The notes under the pieces were generated by a model. That model ran no database searches. It saw nothing but the letters and a program-made list of their open reading frames with translations, and was not told the DNA's origin. A program made the position numbers and the translations under genes. A stretch of DNA of 64,000 nt, from contig NZ_WBJX01000001.1 in NCBI RefSeq assembly GCF_008831075.1, positions 248,001 through 312,000 on the forward strand. Reading direction: 5' to 3'. Origin of the DNA: Pseudoclavibacter terrae. GTDB lineage: Bacteria > Actinomycetota > Actinomycetes > Actinomycetales > Microbacteriaceae. This document shows positions 43,447 to 52,116 of this stretch, piece after piece. Numbering within the stretch: the first letter of the stretch is position 1; each line of letters starts with the position of its first letter.

Positions 43447-44601
43447 TCAGCGTACTGCGAGCGCGGGCCGACGGGCGGCGCTGCCAACCGCGAATCGGGG
43501 GAGGATACGCCCCCAGGCGGTGTAGAGGTCTGCGGCGATCTGCGTGTTGGCGAGTTCGAGGTCGTGGCTCGTCACCTCGCCTCCGCCCTGCCTGCCGTAG
43601 AGCACGACATCGTCCCCCGGGAAGACGCCGTGGACCTCCGTGACGTCGATGATCAGGCAGTTCATGCCGGGCAGGTCGATGACGGGCGCGCGCTTGCCGC
43701 GGATGAGCACCTGCGCGCGACCGCCCAGGCTCCGATGGAAGCCGTCCCCGTAGCCGACCGGGACCGAGGCGAGCACGGAGTCGCGTTCGAGCACGTGGGT
43801 GCGTTCGTAGCCGACGGTCTCGCCGGCGGAGTATCCGTTGACGGCGGCGACGCGGGATCTGACGGTCATCGCCCTCCGGAAGCGCTTCGGGTCGGCCGTG
43901 GTGTCGCCGTAGAGGGCGGCCCCGATGCGGACGAGGTCGAGTCGGGACTCGGGCACGGTCAGGCCCGCGTACGAGGTGGCGCAATGGCGGTCGATCCGCG
44001 AGGTGGCACCCTGCTCTCGCAGCACGCTCGTGGCGGTCTCGGCCTCGTCGACGAACCGGGCCGTGCCGGCTCTGATGTCCTGCTGATCCTCGAGGGGGAA
44101 GTGCGTCGCGATGCCGCGCACATCGAGTCCGGGGAGGGATGCGAGCGCCCGAAGCTCTGCGAGGCCTGCGGGGCGTGACACGTCGATGCCCTCCCGCGTG
44201 ATGCCGGTCGAGTTCACGGACAGGTGAACGGGAATCGATCGACCGGAGGCGGTGGCGATGGCCGAGGCGGTTGTGGCGTGCGGGAAGCCGCCGATCCACT
44301 CCTCGATGTTCCAGTGGACCCCCGCCTGCATCTCCTGCGGCTGCGCAGAACGCAGCCGCAGGAGACGCCCCGTGAAGCCAAGGGCGCGGAGTTGGGCGGC
44401 TTCACGGTTACTCGAGATGCCGAGCATCTCGATGTTCTTGGCGATGACGACGGGGCCGAGCAGGTCGATGCCGTGCCCGTAGGCGTCCGCCTTGAGGACG
44501 ATGCAGAGCGTGCTGCGTCCGGCGAACTCCCGCTGGATCTCCTGGAGATTGTGCTCGATGGCGTCGAGATCCACCTCGACCCAGACGGGTTCCGTCGTCA
44601 T
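43447..44601 (-). CDS. PLP-dependent alanine/broad-specificity amino acid racemase
   Basis: A 384-residue fold-III racemase. The PLP lysine is in VLKADAYGHG (about residue 36) and the second catalytic base is the Tyr in VPVGYGDGFHRSLGG (about 270). VNSTGITREGI (about 140), THFPLEDQQDIRAG and HWNIEEWIGG look closer to broad-specificity racemases (Bsr/Bar), where NSxGxxRxG replaces the DTGMxRxG of ordinary Alr. Those relatives are usually exported; this protein has no signal peptide. ATG 44601 follows the permease stop by 8 bp. Position between a permease and homoserine-dehydrogenase/aldehyde-dehydrogenase genes argues for catabolism of a D- or L-amino acid rather than cell-wall alanine supply. 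Confidence 0.85.
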   Translation of the reverse strand: MTTEPVWVEVDLDAIEHNLQEIQREFAGRSTLCIVLKADAYGHGIDLLGPVVIAKNIEMLGISSNREAAQLRALGFTGRLLRLRSAQPQEMQAGVHWNIEEWIGGFPHATTASAIATASGRSIPVHLSVNSTGITREGIDVSRPAGLAELRALASLPGLDVRGIATHFPLEDQQDIRAGTARFVDEAETATSVLREQGATSRIDRHCATSYAGLTVPESRLDLVRIGAALYGDTTADPKRFRRAMTVRSRVAAVNGYSAGETVGYERTHVLERDSVLASVPVGYGDGFHRSLGGRAQVLIRGKRAPVIDLPGMNCLIIDVTEVHGVFPGDDVVLYGRQGGGEVTSHDLELANTQIAADLYTAWGRILPRFAVGSAARRPALAVR

Positions 44602-44609
44602 CCGCGTGC

Positions 44610-46151
44610 TCAATGCTCTGCGCTTCTCTCCGGTGAGCGCCCACGCCCGGTCTCGGTCGCGGTCCCATCCGGGGCGGCGATGGGTGCCTCCTCGTCGATG
44701 AGAAGCCTCGGCTTCGCGCCACGGCGGGTGTAGCGCCACCAGAAGATCACGTAGCAGGCGATGACGAACGGCACCCCGAAGTAGAGGGCTGCGATCTGGT
44801 TCGGGTCGAAGGCGATCGCCACGATCGAGACGCTCAGCAGCACGAACGCCAGGATGGGCACGAACGGGTACAGCGGCGTGCGGTAGGCCAGCGTGCGCAC
44901 GTCGCCACCGCTGCGCACGAACTTCCGGCGGTGGAAGAACTGCGAGGCGACGATCGACATCCACACCGCGACCACGGCGAAGCCCGCGACGGAGACCAGC
45001 ACGAGGTAGACCGTCTCCGGTGCCATGACGCTCGAGATGAGCGACGCGAGCCCGCCGAGCATGCTGACGCTGAGGGCCACAAGGGGGATGCCGCGGCGGG
45101 TGAGCTTCGTGAAGACCTGGGGCGCGTGGCCTTCCTCGGCCAGCGAGAAGAGCATCCGAGCGCAGGAGAACAGTCCGCTGTTGCCCGCGGAGAGCAGCGC
45201 CGTGATGATCACGAAGTTCATGATGTCGGCGGCGAACGGGATGCCGATGTACTCGAAGACCGTCACGAACGGGCTGTCGGTGACGCCGGTCTCCTCGTAC
45301 GGGACGATCGCTGCGATCACCGTGATCGCGCCGATGAAGAAGATCACGAGGCGCAGGACCGTCGACTTGAGCGCCTTGGGGATGTTCTTCGCAGGGTCCT
45401 TGGTCTCGCCAGCGGCGACACCGATGAGCTCGGAGCCGCTGAACGCGTAGAACACGGCGAGGGCGGTGACGAGGACACCGGAGATGCCGGTGGGGAAGAG
45501 CCCGTCAGGCGTGTCGAAGTTGCTGAACAGCACGGGGCCGCTTTCCGCCGCCTGCCCGCCGAACGGGGCGAAGCCGAAGATCGCCGCACCGCCGAGGATG
45601 ATCAGCACGATGATCGCCGTCACCTTGATCAGGGAGAACCAGAACTCCGACTCTCCGAACACTCGCGCCGAGATGGCGTTCATGCCGAAGAGCGCCGCGG
45701 CGAAGACGAGGCACCAGATCCAGACGTCGACGCCGGGGAACCAGCGCTGCATGAGGATGCCGGCGGCGGTGAACTCGGAGCCGAGCGCGACCGCCCAGCA
45801 CAGCCAGTAGAGCCAGGCCGTCGTGAAGCCGGTGGCGGGGTTGATGCTTCGCGCGGCGTAGATGTGGAAGGCCCCGGACACTGGGTACGCGATGGCGAGC
45901 TCGCCGAGGCAGGTCATCACGAGGTAGACCACGACCGCGCCGATGCCGTAGGCGAGGACGGCGCCGAGCGGTCCCGCCTGCGAGATCGTGTATCCGGAGC
46001 TCAGGAAGAGGCCGGAGCCGATGACCCCGCCGAGGGCGATCATCACCAGGTGGCGTGCACCCATCGATCGCTGCAGCTTGCGCAATGGCACCTGCGTGGA
46101 GGTGGTGTGGGGGAGCGAGTTGTGCAGCTCGGTATGCGTTGAAGGGGACAT
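44610..46151 (-). CDS. Amino acid permease, APC superfamily (AAT/CycA-like)
   Basis: A 513-residue transporter with 12 hydrophobic segments. The first helix region [23 protein letters not shown] (about residue 30) is the substrate-binding unwound helix of the AAT family, and [23 protein letters not shown] and [17 protein letters not shown] are further signatures. CycA, a D-serine/D-alanine/glycine carrier, belongs to this group, which fits the adjacent racemase. The last 35 residues are charged and cytosolic. It is the first gene of a minus-strand operon; the promoter region is shared with the homoserine-dehydrogenase-like gene. Confidence 0.92.
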   Translation of the reverse strand: MSPSTHTELHNSLPHTTSTQVPLRKLQRSMGARHLVMIALGGVIGSGLFLSSGYTISQAGPLGAVLAYGIGAVVVYLVMTCLGELAIAYPVSGAFHIYAARSINPATGFTTAWLYWLCWAVALGSEFTAAGILMQRWFPGVDVWIWCLVFAAALFGMNAISARVFGESEFWFSLIKVTAIIVLIILGGAAIFGFAPFGGQAAESGPVLFSNFDTPDGLFPTGISGVLVTALAVFYAFSGSELIGVAAGETKDPAKNIPKALKSTVLRLVIFFIGAITVIAAIVPYEETGVTDSPFVTVFEYIGIPFAADIMNFVIITALLSAGNSGLFSCARMLFSLAEEGHAPQVFTKLTRRGIPLVALSVSMLGGLASLISSVMAPETVYLVLVSVAGFAVVAVWMSIVASQFFHRRKFVRSGGDVRTLAYRTPLYPFVPILAFVLLSVSIVAIAFDPNQIAALYFGVPFVIACYVIFWWRYTRRGAKPRLLIDEEAPIAAPDGTATETGRGRSPERSAEH

Positions 46152-46233
46152 GGCTCACCTTTGAGTTCTGTGTCGTGACCAGGATGCTGCGAGTGCTACA
46201 TAGTCACGTGTTGGTGTCTATATTGCATCTCTC

Positions 46234-46247
46234 TGGGATATTTCCCA
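46234..46247. promoter_or_regulatory. IclR-box-like palindrome in divergent promoter
   Basis: TGGGATATTTCCCA is a near-perfect palindrome resembling the E. coli IclR box TGGAAATNATTTCCA. It lies in the AT-richer middle (46195-46260) of the 254 bp between the permease (minus) and homoserine-dehydrogenase-like (plus) genes. It is a natural site for the cluster's own IclR regulator (42624-43382). Confidence 0.5.
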
Positions 46248-46405
46248 AGTATGCATCCGCCACCGGGTTGCACAAGCACCTACGACGAGGGCAGGCGAAA
46301 CGGCAGTCGCACCGCCGAAACGTCAGGCGACAGCGGCGAAAAGACAGCATCGGCCTGACGCAGGTGCCGCCCAAGCTGAGGTCACCTCGACCAGAAGGAG
46401 ACACC

Positions 46406-47494
46406 GTGAGAACGTACGACCTGGCCCTCATCGGATTCGGCGGCGTCAGCCGCGCACTCGCAGAGCTCATCAGCAGTGACGCTGAACGACTCACCCGACA
46501 GCTCGGCTTCAGCCTCAGGGTCGTCGCCATCACCGACCTCGCCTTCGGATCGCTTGTGCAACCGGACGGCATCGACCTCGCCGCAGTGCTGGCCATGCCG
46601 CGCGGGGCGGACTTCAGTGCGCTCCCAGGAGGAAGCGCCGACCCACGCAACCACGACGTCATCCAGGACTGCCCTGCCGACATCGTCGTCGAGGCGACCT
46701 TCACCAACCCCGTCGACGGTCAGCCCGCCGCCTCACACGTCCGGTGGGCGCTGGAATCCGGCAAGCACGTCACCACGACCAACAAGGGCCCGGTGGCGCT
46801 GCACGCCCGAGCGCTGACGGCGCTCGCCGAGGAACGCGGCCTGTCCTTCGAGTTCGAGGGGGCCGTGCTCAGCGGCACGCCGATCCTCCGGTTCGCGCAG
46901 CAGATGCTGCCAGGGCTCACGACGACGTCCGTCGAGGGCATCCTCAACGGGACCAGCAACTACGTGCTCGGGCGACGCGAAGCAGGCGCGACACTGGAGG
47001 CGGCCATCCGCGAGGCGCAGGAGCTCGGGTACGCGGAGGCGGACCCGACCGCCGACATCGAGGGCTCGGATGTGCGGCTCAAGGTCGCGATCCTCGCCCA
47101 GCAGGTGCTGGGCGTCGACGTGTCCCTCGCCAGCATCGACACGCAGGGCATCTCCGGCATCAGCGACGCCGACATCCGCGAGGCCAGCGAGCAGGGGCTT
47201 CGATGGAAGCTCATCGGATCGGCGACGAGAACGGATGACGGGGGCGTGACAGCTGCGGTGAGGCCGGTCGCGCTGGGCGAAGAGCACCCGCTCGCCGGCA
47301 TCGCGGGGGCCACGAACGCTGTGACGTTCACGACCAACCTCCTCGGACAGGTCACCGTCTCGGGCCCAGGAGCTGGTCGTGTCGAGACGGCGTACGCGTT
47401 GCTCTCCGACATCATCGCCATCGACGCCGCCACGCGCACGAGCGAACGAGCCGCGGCTGCAGAGCTCGTCGACCTCGTCGGGGTCACGCTGTGA
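46406..47494 (+). CDS. Homoserine dehydrogenase-like oxidoreductase lacking ACT domain
   Basis: A 362-residue protein of the homoserine dehydrogenase family. The dinucleotide motif is LIGFGGVSRALAEL (about residue 6), then HVTTTNKGPVALHA (catalytic-region Lys), EGILNGTSNYVLGRR (about 178) and AQELGYAEADPTADIEGSDVRLKVAILA (about 208-235), which is the substrate-binding signature. It ends without the C-terminal ACT domain that gives threonine feedback in biosynthetic actinobacterial enzymes of about 430 residues. GTG 46406 follows AGAAGGAG. The stop overlaps the aldehyde dehydrogenase start (GTGA). This suggests oxidation of homoserine to aspartate semialdehyde, passed directly to the next enzyme. 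Confidence 0.85.
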   Translation: MRTYDLALIGFGGVSRALAELISSDAERLTRQLGFSLRVVAITDLAFGSLVQPDGIDLAAVLAMPRGADFSALPGGSADPRNHDVIQDCPADIVVEATFTNPVDGQPAASHVRWALESGKHVTTTNKGPVALHARALTALAEERGLSFEFEGAVLSGTPILRFAQQMLPGLTTTSVEGILNGTSNYVLGRREAGATLEAAIREAQELGYAEADPTADIEGSDVRLKVAILAQQVLGVDVSLASIDTQGISGISDADIREASEQGLRWKLIGSATRTDDGGVTAAVRPVALGEEHPLAGIAGATNAVTFTTNLLGQVTVSGPGAGRVETAYALLSDIIAIDAATRTSERAAAAELVDLVGVTL

Positions 47495-48915
47495 CCGCCC
47501 GGCTGTCCGTCGTCGGACATGCGCCGGGTCTGGTCGCCACCGGGGAGGAGCTGGTCGTCACGAATCCCGCAGACGGAGCGGTCGTCGGGCACGTGCGCCA
47601 GCATTCCGCGGAAGACCTCCCCGAGATCATCGAGCGAGCCCGATCAGGGAGCCTCGTCGCCCGCGCGCTGTCACGCCACGCTCGCGCGACTGTCCTGGAG
47701 AACGCCGCCGCCCTCCTCGGCCAGCGGTCGGACGAGGTCGCTCGACTGATCGTCGCCGAAGCGGGCAAGACCATCGTGCAGGCGCGAAAGGAAGTCGCGC
47801 GCTGCCAGAACACCCTCAAGCTGTCCGCGGTGCAAGCACGAAGCAACGCAGGCGAAGTCGTTCCATTCGACGCGTTCGAAGGATCGGAGACGCGAACCGG
47901 GTGGTTCACGCGCGAACCGCTCGGCATCATCCTCGCGATCACGCCGTACAACGACGCGCTGAACCTGGTCGCGCACAAGATCGGTCCGGCGATCGCCGGC
48001 GGCAACTCCGTCATCCTCAAGCCCTCGCAGCTCACCCCGCTCACGGCGAGGCTCCTCGTCGACCTGCTGGTCGAGAGCGGCCTGCCCGCCGAGGTCATCA
48101 CCACGGTGCACGGCAACCGACTGCTCTCGCAGGCACTCGTCTCCGCGCGCGAGATCCGGATGGTGTCCTTCACCGGCGGCTTCCGCACTGGTGAGGCGAT
48201 CGCAGCGGCCGCGGGCATCAAGAAGGTCTCGATGGAACTCGGCGGCAACGCCCCGGTCCTCGTCTTCGGCGACGCGGATCTGACCACGGCAGTCGCGCGC
48301 TGCGTGTCCGGGTCCTTCTGGGCCGCAGGCCAGAACTGCATCGGCACGCAGCGCATCATCGTCCATGAGTCGGTCGCGGATCGGTTCCGGAACGAGTTCG
48401 TCGCGGCCACGTCGAGGCTGACGACCGGGGACCCCTCGAAGGAGTCGACGGATGTCGGCCCCATGATCAGCGAGGCCGCCGCGGACTCGGCACAGCAGTC
48501 GGTCGAGGCCGCCGTGGCCGCCGGCGCGCGGCTCCTCGAAGGCGGGCGCGCCGACGGCGCGTTCTTCCCGCCGACGGTGCTCGCCGACGTGCCGCGCAGC
48601 CAGTGCGTGTGGGCCGATGAGGCGTTCGCGCCCATCGTCGTCATCGAGACGTTCTCCTCGTTCGAGGAAGCCGTCGACCTGGCCAACGAGCCCGAGTACG
48701 CCCTCCATGCGGCGGTCTTCACGAGCAGCCTGAGCACCGCGATGCGAGCGACGCGTGAGCTCGAGGCCGGGGCGGTCATGGTCAACGACTCCTCCGACTA
48801 CCGCTTCGACGCCATGCCGTTCGGCGGCGCCAAGTACGGCAGCATGGGTCGTGAAGGGGTCCGGTTCGCGTACGAGGACATGACGCAGACGAAGGTCGTC
48901 GGCATCCTCGAGTGA
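47491..48915 (+). CDS. Aldehyde dehydrogenase (semialdehyde type)
   Basis: A 474-residue NAD(P)-dependent aldehyde dehydrogenase. ITPYNDALNLVAHKIGPAI (about residue 150) and ILKPSQLTPLTA bind the cofactor, SMELGGNAPVLVF (about 248) carries the general base Glu, and SFWAAGQNCIGTQRI (about 277-292) carries the nucleophilic Cys. The sequence style is that of succinate/glyceraldehyde/phosphonoacetaldehyde-type enzymes. GTG 47491 overlaps the homoserine-dehydrogenase-like stop by 4 bp, so the two enzymes are made together. The likely reaction is a semialdehyde (aspartate 4-semialdehyde if the neighbour acts on homoserine) to the acid. A terminator follows (48967-48994). Confidence 0.9.
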   Translation: MTARLSVVGHAPGLVATGEELVVTNPADGAVVGHVRQHSAEDLPEIIERARSGSLVARALSRHARATVLENAAALLGQRSDEVARLIVAEAGKTIVQARKEVARCQNTLKLSAVQARSNAGEVVPFDAFEGSETRTGWFTREPLGIILAITPYNDALNLVAHKIGPAIAGGNSVILKPSQLTPLTARLLVDLLVESGLPAEVITTVHGNRLLSQALVSAREIRMVSFTGGFRTGEAIAAAAGIKKVSMELGGNAPVLVFGDADLTTAVARCVSGSFWAAGQNCIGTQRIIVHESVADRFRNEFVAATSRLTTGDPSKESTDVGPMISEAAADSAQQSVEAAVAAGARLLEGGRADGAFFPPTVLADVPRSQCVWADEAFAPIVVIETFSSFEEAVDLANEPEYALHAAVFTSSLSTAMRATRELEAGAVMVNDSSDYRFDAMPFGGAKYGSMGREGVRFAYEDMTQTKVVGILE

Positions 48916-48966
48916 CGAGGGCGAACCGGACGGCCCGGTGCCGTGTGGTGAGAAGCGGATGTGGCG

Positions 48967-48994
48967 AGCGGATGCGGCGCGAGCTGCGTCCGCT
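48967..48994 (+). terminator. Terminator after aldehyde dehydrogenase gene
   Basis: AGCGGATGC (48967-48975) pairs with GCGTCCGCT (48986-48994), one G-T pair, with a further GC pair inside the loop. It lies 52 bp after the stop; CATTTTG appears 20 bases later. Confidence 0.6.
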
Positions 48995-49069
48995 CCCCGC
49001 CCGGCCTCATTTTGGGCACGCTCTCGCGTCGAGGCCCACGCCCGCCGTGCAGCGGAGTAGATTTCGCGC

Positions 49070-49966
49070 ATGACTTTCAACGAGAACGCGAAGCTCGACA
49101 CGAGCGGCGTGCAGAAGCGTGGCCGGGGGGCCAAGACGGCCGCGATCGGCGGCGGCTCGATCGGCCTGCTCATCGTGGCGTTCCTCGCCTCGCAGTTCCT
49201 GGGCGTCGACCTGACGGGACTCGTCAGCGGCGTCGACCAGGGCCAGCAGTCGCAGCAGGAGGTCGAAGGCGGGGGACTCGCCGAGCAGTGCCAGACCGGT
49301 GCCGACGCGAACGCGCAGATCGACTGCCGCATGGTCGGCGTCCAGAACTCCCTTGCCGACTTCTGGGAGACGGAGAGCGCCGCCGTCGGCGTCACCTACG
49401 AGCAGCCCGGGTTCATCCTCTACGAAGGTCAGACGAGCTCGGCCTGCGGAACCGCGTCCAACGCAGTCGGCCCGTTCTACTGCCCTGGCGACTCGTCGAT
49501 GTACGTGGACACGTCGTTCTTCCAGCTGCTCACCTCGCAGCTCGGTGCGCAGGACGGACCCCTCGCGGAGATGTACGTCGTCGCGCACGAGTGGGGCCAC
49601 CACATCCAGCACCAGATGGGGGTCTTCGACACCACGAACCGCACCGACACCGGGCCCACGTCTGACGGCGTCCGCATCGAGCTGCAGGCCGACTGCTTCG
49701 CCGGGGCCTGGCTCGGTGAGGCCGCGACCACGGAGACCGCCGAAGGCGTGACGCTCCTCGAGCCGCCAACGCGCGAGCAGGTCAACGTGGCACTCTCGGC
49801 CGCGTCCGCGGTCGGCGACGACCACATCCAGGGCCAGCAGGGCCAGGTGAACCCGGAGGCGTTCACGCACGGCACGAGCGAGCAGCGCGTGAACTGGTTC
49901 GTCACCGGCTACGAGCAGGGCACCGGCGCCTGCGACACCTTCGCGGTCAGCGGCAACGAGCTGTAG
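49070..49966 (+). CDS. YpfJ-type neutral zinc metallopeptidase
   Basis: A 298-residue membrane-anchored protein. One transmembrane segment lies at about residues 26-45, preceded by a basic cytosolic tail (KRGRGAK-like). The zinc site is VAHEWGHHIQHQ (about residue 177) with ELQADCFAGAWLGE (about 205) giving the third ligand. This is the putative neutral zinc metallopeptidase family (YpfJ). Four cysteines (CQTG, DCRM, ACGT, FYCPG) are likely disulfide-bonded outside the cell. A TAGATT -10-like hexamer lies 10 bases upstream of ATG 49070. Its substrate is unknown. Confidence 0.9.
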   Translation: MTFNENAKLDTSGVQKRGRGAKTAAIGGGSIGLLIVAFLASQFLGVDLTGLVSGVDQGQQSQQEVEGGGLAEQCQTGADANAQIDCRMVGVQNSLADFWETESAAVGVTYEQPGFILYEGQTSSACGTASNAVGPFYCPGDSSMYVDTSFFQLLTSQLGAQDGPLAEMYVVAHEWGHHIQHQMGVFDTTNRTDTGPTSDGVRIELQADCFAGAWLGEAATTETAEGVTLLEPPTREQVNVALSAASAVGDDHIQGQQGQVNPEAFTHGTSEQRVNWFVTGYEQGTGACDTFAVSGNEL

Positions 49967-50029
49967 CGCCGGAGCGGCCCCCGCGCGCCGCGCGCCGCGC
50001 GCCGCGCGCCGCCGCCGCCGCGCACAAGA

Positions 50030-50077
50030 TTGTGGCCCGGTGCTGCTCATCGAACGATGAACAGCACCGGGCCACAA
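50030..50077. terminator. Strong bidirectional terminator
   Basis: The arm 50030-50052 (TTGTGGCCCGGTGCTG and on) pairs with 50055-50077 (ending CAGCACCGGGCCACAA) over 23 positions with one mismatch. It sits between the convergent metallopeptidase and aldo/keto reductase genes. The 49980-50022 segment just before it is a run of GCGCCGC-type units with no gene. Confidence 0.85.
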
Positions 50078-50136
50078 CTCTCTGCCGTCACTGCGCTCCA
50101 GGCCGGACCGGGCGGGCCCGAGCGCGGGCCCGAGCG

Positions 50137-50970
50137 CTAGAACTCCTCGTGCGTGTCCGGGTCCTGGTCCCAGATGCGCCCGCGCTCGAGGCCGGAGAGC
50201 GCATCCACCTCGGCCTGGTCGAGCTGGAAGCCGAAGATGTCGAGGTTCTTCGCCTGGCGCTCGGTGGAGCGCGACTTCGGGATCGGTACGGAGCCGACCT
50301 CGACGTGCCAGCGGAGGATGGCCTGCGCGGGCGAGACGCCGTGCGCGGCAGCGACCTCGGCGACGACGGGGTGCTCGAGCAGCTCACCGCGACCGAGCGG
50401 GCTCCAGGCCTCGGTCACGATGCCGTGCTCCGCGTGGAACTCGCGCAGCGCGGCCTGCGGGAAGAACGGGTGCAGCTCGACCTGGTTGACGGCGGGCGTG
50501 ACCCCCGTGGCGTCGACAATCCTCGTCAGGTGCTGCGGGGTGAAGTTCGAGACGCCGATGGACCGCACCCGGCCGTCCTTCTGCAGCTGCACGAGCGCGC
50601 GCCACGTGTCGACGTACTTCTCGAGGCGCGGCAGCGGCCAGTGGATGAGCAGCAGGTCAAGCTGATCGAGGCCCAGGCGTGCGATCGACTCGTCGAAGCC
50701 GGCGAGCGTCTCGTCGTAGCCGTGGAAGCGGCCGGGGATCTTGCTGGTGACGACGATCTCGGAGCGCGGCACGTCGGATGCGCGGATGCCGCGGCCGACA
50801 GCTTCCTCGTTGTCGTAGCTGATGGCGGTGTCGAGGAGGCGGTAGCCGAGCGAGAGCGCCTCGCGCGTGGGTTCTGCGGAGTCCTCGCCGGCGTGTGGGA
50901 AGGTGCCGAAGCCGATCGCCGGGATCGTGGTGCCGTCGTTGAGTCCGAGTTCAGGAACGTTGCTGGTCAC
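50137..50970 (-). CDS. Aldo/keto reductase
   Basis: A 277-residue aldo/keto reductase. The catalytic set is visible: Asp in RLLDTAISY, Tyr in the same motif (about residue 54), Lys in VVTSKIPGRF (about 77) and His in LLLIHWPLP (about 110). The NADPH site IPKSRSTERQAKNL is near 232. It resembles 2,5-diketo-gluconate reductase-type enzymes that reduce small carbonyls. ATG 50970 has a GAAGG site. It is a single gene ending at a strong bidirectional terminator. Confidence 0.93.
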   Translation of the reverse strand: MTSNVPELGLNDGTTIPAIGFGTFPHAGEDSAEPTREALSLGYRLLDTAISYDNEEAVGRGIRASDVPRSEIVVTSKIPGRFHGYDETLAGFDESIARLGLDQLDLLLIHWPLPRLEKYVDTWRALVQLQKDGRVRSIGVSNFTPQHLTRIVDATGVTPAVNQVELHPFFPQAALREFHAEHGIVTEAWSPLGRGELLEHPVVAEVAAAHGVSPAQAILRWHVEVGSVPIPKSRSTERQAKNLDIFGFQLDQAEVDALSGLERGRIWDQDPDTHEEF

Positions 50971-51111
50971 TGTTCGCCTTCCGTCGTTTGTCAGAACAAC
51001 AAGACCCTAGGATGTGTCGCCGGGAGGTTTCCGACCATGACGCACGAGGTCGTCTGCGTGCCGGGGTCGTGGATTCCACTCGAATCGGCTAACGAGGCTG
51101 AGGCAGCCGCC

Positions 51112-52041
51112 TCAGCGCGTGCTGAGCTCCGACAGCGCCCCCGCGATCGCGTCTCGCAGTGCGGCCGGAGGCTCCTCCCGTGTGGCGAGCACGACCTCGC
51201 GGGTGAGCGTCGCAGTATCGATGGGCAGGAACGCGACTGCGTCGTCGTGCCAGGTCGCGACCGAGACGGGGACGACGGCCACGAGCTGCCCCGCCGCGAT
51301 CATCCCGAGAATCGCTGGGTAGTCGTCGGAGTGCATGCCCGTGCTCGCTTCGAAGCCGGCTCGTCTGCAGAGCTCGCGCGTGGCCTCGTCCAGGGTGTCG
51401 CCGCCCGACGCGCCGAACGCCCACCGGTCCTGCCGCAGCTCGGTGAACTCTCGAATGGGTTCGCTCGGCTTCGCAGCGGCGAGCGGATGCGAGCGGTGCA
51501 CCGCCAGAACCAGGTGCTCAGCGAAGAGCAGCTCCGTCGTGACCTCCGGGGAGAGGTGCGTCGGCAGTCCTGGGGCCTGGAAGAGGACGGCTGCGTCCAG
51601 CTGACCTTGCTCCAGCTGCCTGGCGAGCCGTTCGCACTCGTCGAGTGTCAGTTCGAGACTGAGGTGCGCGAGTTCGGCTCGGCGCAGGATGCCTGGGACG
51701 ACGAGCGCACCGAGGGTGGGGAAGATGCCGAAGCGCACGAGTCGCCGCTCATCGTCGAGCCACGCGTCGAGTTCGGTGAACGCCCTGCGGCCGGCTTCGA
51801 GCAGCTGTCTGACACGGACTGCGAACACGCGGCCCGCCGCGGTCGGGGTGCTGCCACGGGGACCGCGTTCGAGGAGCTTGGCGCCTGCCTGCTGCTCGAG
51901 TCGCCGGAGATGGTGGTCGACCGTCGGGTGGCTCCATCCCAGCGAGCTCGCCGCGGCGGCGACGGAGCCCTCAGCGAGAACGGCGTCGAAGGCCGCCAGT
52001 CCTCTGAAATCGGGAAGATTCGTCGTCGGCCGGTGTGACAT
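51112..52041 (-). CDS. LysR-family transcriptional regulator
   Basis: A 309-residue LysR protein. The helix-turn-helix is FRGLAAFDAVLAEGSVAAAASSLGWSHPTVDHHLRRLEQQAG (about residues 12-53), followed by the substrate-binding domain. ATG 52041 begins within a divergent promoter of 75 bp shared with the decarboxylase-type gene. A perfect inverted repeat with LysR-like geometry (52043-52063) abuts its own start codon, so autoregulation and control of the divergent gene are likely. Confidence 0.92.
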   Translation of the reverse strand: MSHRPTTNLPDFRGLAAFDAVLAEGSVAAAASSLGWSHPTVDHHLRRLEQQAGAKLLERGPRGSTPTAAGRVFAVRVRQLLEAGRRAFTELDAWLDDERRLVRFGIFPTLGALVVPGILRRAELAHLSLELTLDECERLARQLEQGQLDAAVLFQAPGLPTHLSPEVTTELLFAEHLVLAVHRSHPLAAAKPSEPIREFTELRQDRWAFGASGGDTLDEATRELCRRAGFEASTGMHSDDYPAILGMIAAGQLVAVVPVSVATWHDDAVAFLPIDTATLTREVVLATREEPPAALRDAIAGALSELSTR

Positions 52042-52042
52042 T

Positions 52043-52063
52043 GCTTCAGTCTACGGCTGAAGC
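52043..52063. promoter_or_regulatory. LysR-type operator
   Basis: GCTTCAG-TCTACGG-CTGAAGC is a perfect 7-bp inverted repeat with a 7-base spacer, matching the T-N11-A layout of LysR sites. It sits immediately upstream of the LysR start codon and about 54 bp before the divergent decarboxylase-type gene. Confidence 0.6.
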
Positions 52064-52116
52064 GATACCGCTAAGTTGCCATTCTCTCTTGCAAGCGAGC
52101 CTGGCACGATGGAAGC

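Noticed and set aside
49977-50022. GCGCCGC run as a repeat array or origin-like element
   Set aside because: Short simple GC run between convergent genes, next to the terminator; nothing indicates function.
51037-52038. 334-codon plus-strand frame opposite lysR as a real gene
   Set aside because: After the first codons the translation has the arginine/glutamate-heavy composition of an antisense shadow, and the LysR protein on the other strand is clearly real.
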